Of a stretch of 5,788 nt of DNA, positions 5,618-5,788 are shown one piece after another. The notes below the pieces were generated by a model. It was not told the origin of the DNA. It saw only the letters and a list, made by a program, of their open reading frames with translations, and searched no databases. How positions within the stretch are numbered: position 1 is the first letter of the stretch; every line of letters begins with the position of its first letter. The stretch lies in the NCBI GenBank assembly GCA_028869725.1, contig JAGWRJ010000187.1, positions 1 to 5,788 of the forward strand, given 5' to 3'. A program made the translations under genes and the position numbers. Source of the DNA: Alphaproteobacteria bacterium (GTDB taxonomy: Bacteria; Pseudomonadota; Alphaproteobacteria; Micropepsales; Micropepsaceae).

Positions 5618-5788
5618 TTACAGCCGGATTTTAGCCACCCGCCATTGGCGAGGCGGTGGGCCCGCAAGCAGTTCTGAAACCCACTCGAGTCCTTCGAGAT
5701 GGCGGCACGCAATGGCCACCGCTCCGGTCATGGGAACTGCGAGAAAAAGCCCGGCTACGCCCCAGAGCAGCCCCCAGAATGTAAGGGA
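5618..5788 (-). CDS. AI-2E family transporter, C-terminal end (partial)
   Basis: The last 56 residues of a membrane protein enter from the right edge and end at TAA (5618-5620). The fragment begins with SLTFWGLLWGVAGLFLAVPMTGAV. The W-G-x-x-W-G-x-x-G-x-x-x-A-V-P pattern within a hydrophobic segment is the hallmark of the final transmembrane region of AI-2E family (UPF0118, PerM/YdiK/TqsA-like) transporters. It is followed by a short segment with LEGLEWVSELLAG, also typical of the family. Members export small molecules or ions; the substrate here cannot be told. The gene is cut by the window, not visibly broken. It lies in the same direction as cysD, 107 bases upstream of it, and so could in principle read into the cys operon. 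Confidence 0.85.
   Translation of the reverse strand, partial: SLTFWGLLWGVAGLFLAVPMTGAVAIACRHLEGLEWVSELLAGPPPRQWRVAKIRL

Noticed and set aside
5524..5712. 62-codon - strand open frame upstream of cysD
   Set aside because: Overlaps the true transporter end in another frame; no domain or ribosome-binding site.

Overview
The window is an ordinary stretch of bacterial chromosome, GC-rich throughout. It is most likely from an alphaproteobacterium. The grounds are the bS18 and bL9 sequence types, a bL9 with a long acidic C-terminal tail, and a fused CysN-CysC protein next to CysD. No mobile element, CRISPR array, tRNA or rRNA is visible. I cannot name the genus from the sequence alone.

Layout, left to right. 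Positions 1-403 hold no recognisable protein gene but contain several strong inverted repeats, a good candidate sigma-70 promoter (232-260) and a predicted three-way-junction RNA just before the first gene. Positions 404-1609 carry the ribosomal protein operon rpsF-rpsR-rplI (bS6, bS18, bL9) on the + strand, closed by a clear intrinsic terminator (1644-1671). After a short regulatory gap comes panB (1858-2685, +), the first committed enzyme of pantothenate/CoA synthesis. Its stop codon lies 3 bases from the stop of the convergent gene cysNC. On the - strand, cysD (4602-5510) and cysNC (2689-4602) form a tightly coupled sulfate-activation operon, with a candidate promoter and an inverted repeat upstream. 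At the right edge is the C-terminal end of an AI-2E family (UPF0118/PerM-like) membrane transporter, also on the - strand (stop at 5618-5620).

How the genes work together. S6 and S18 bind each other and the 16S central domain, and L9 is a 50S protein, so the first operon supplies ribosome parts. The structured leader is a plausible site for feedback control, but this is inference. CysD and CysNC together turn sulfate and ATP into APS and then PAPS, the entry to cysteine synthesis or sulfation. The reductases that would follow are not in the window. PanB is metabolically separate.

All genes appear intact except the transporter, which is cut by the window edge. I see no clearly novel protein system. 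The most interesting item is the folded RNA candidate ahead of rpsF.
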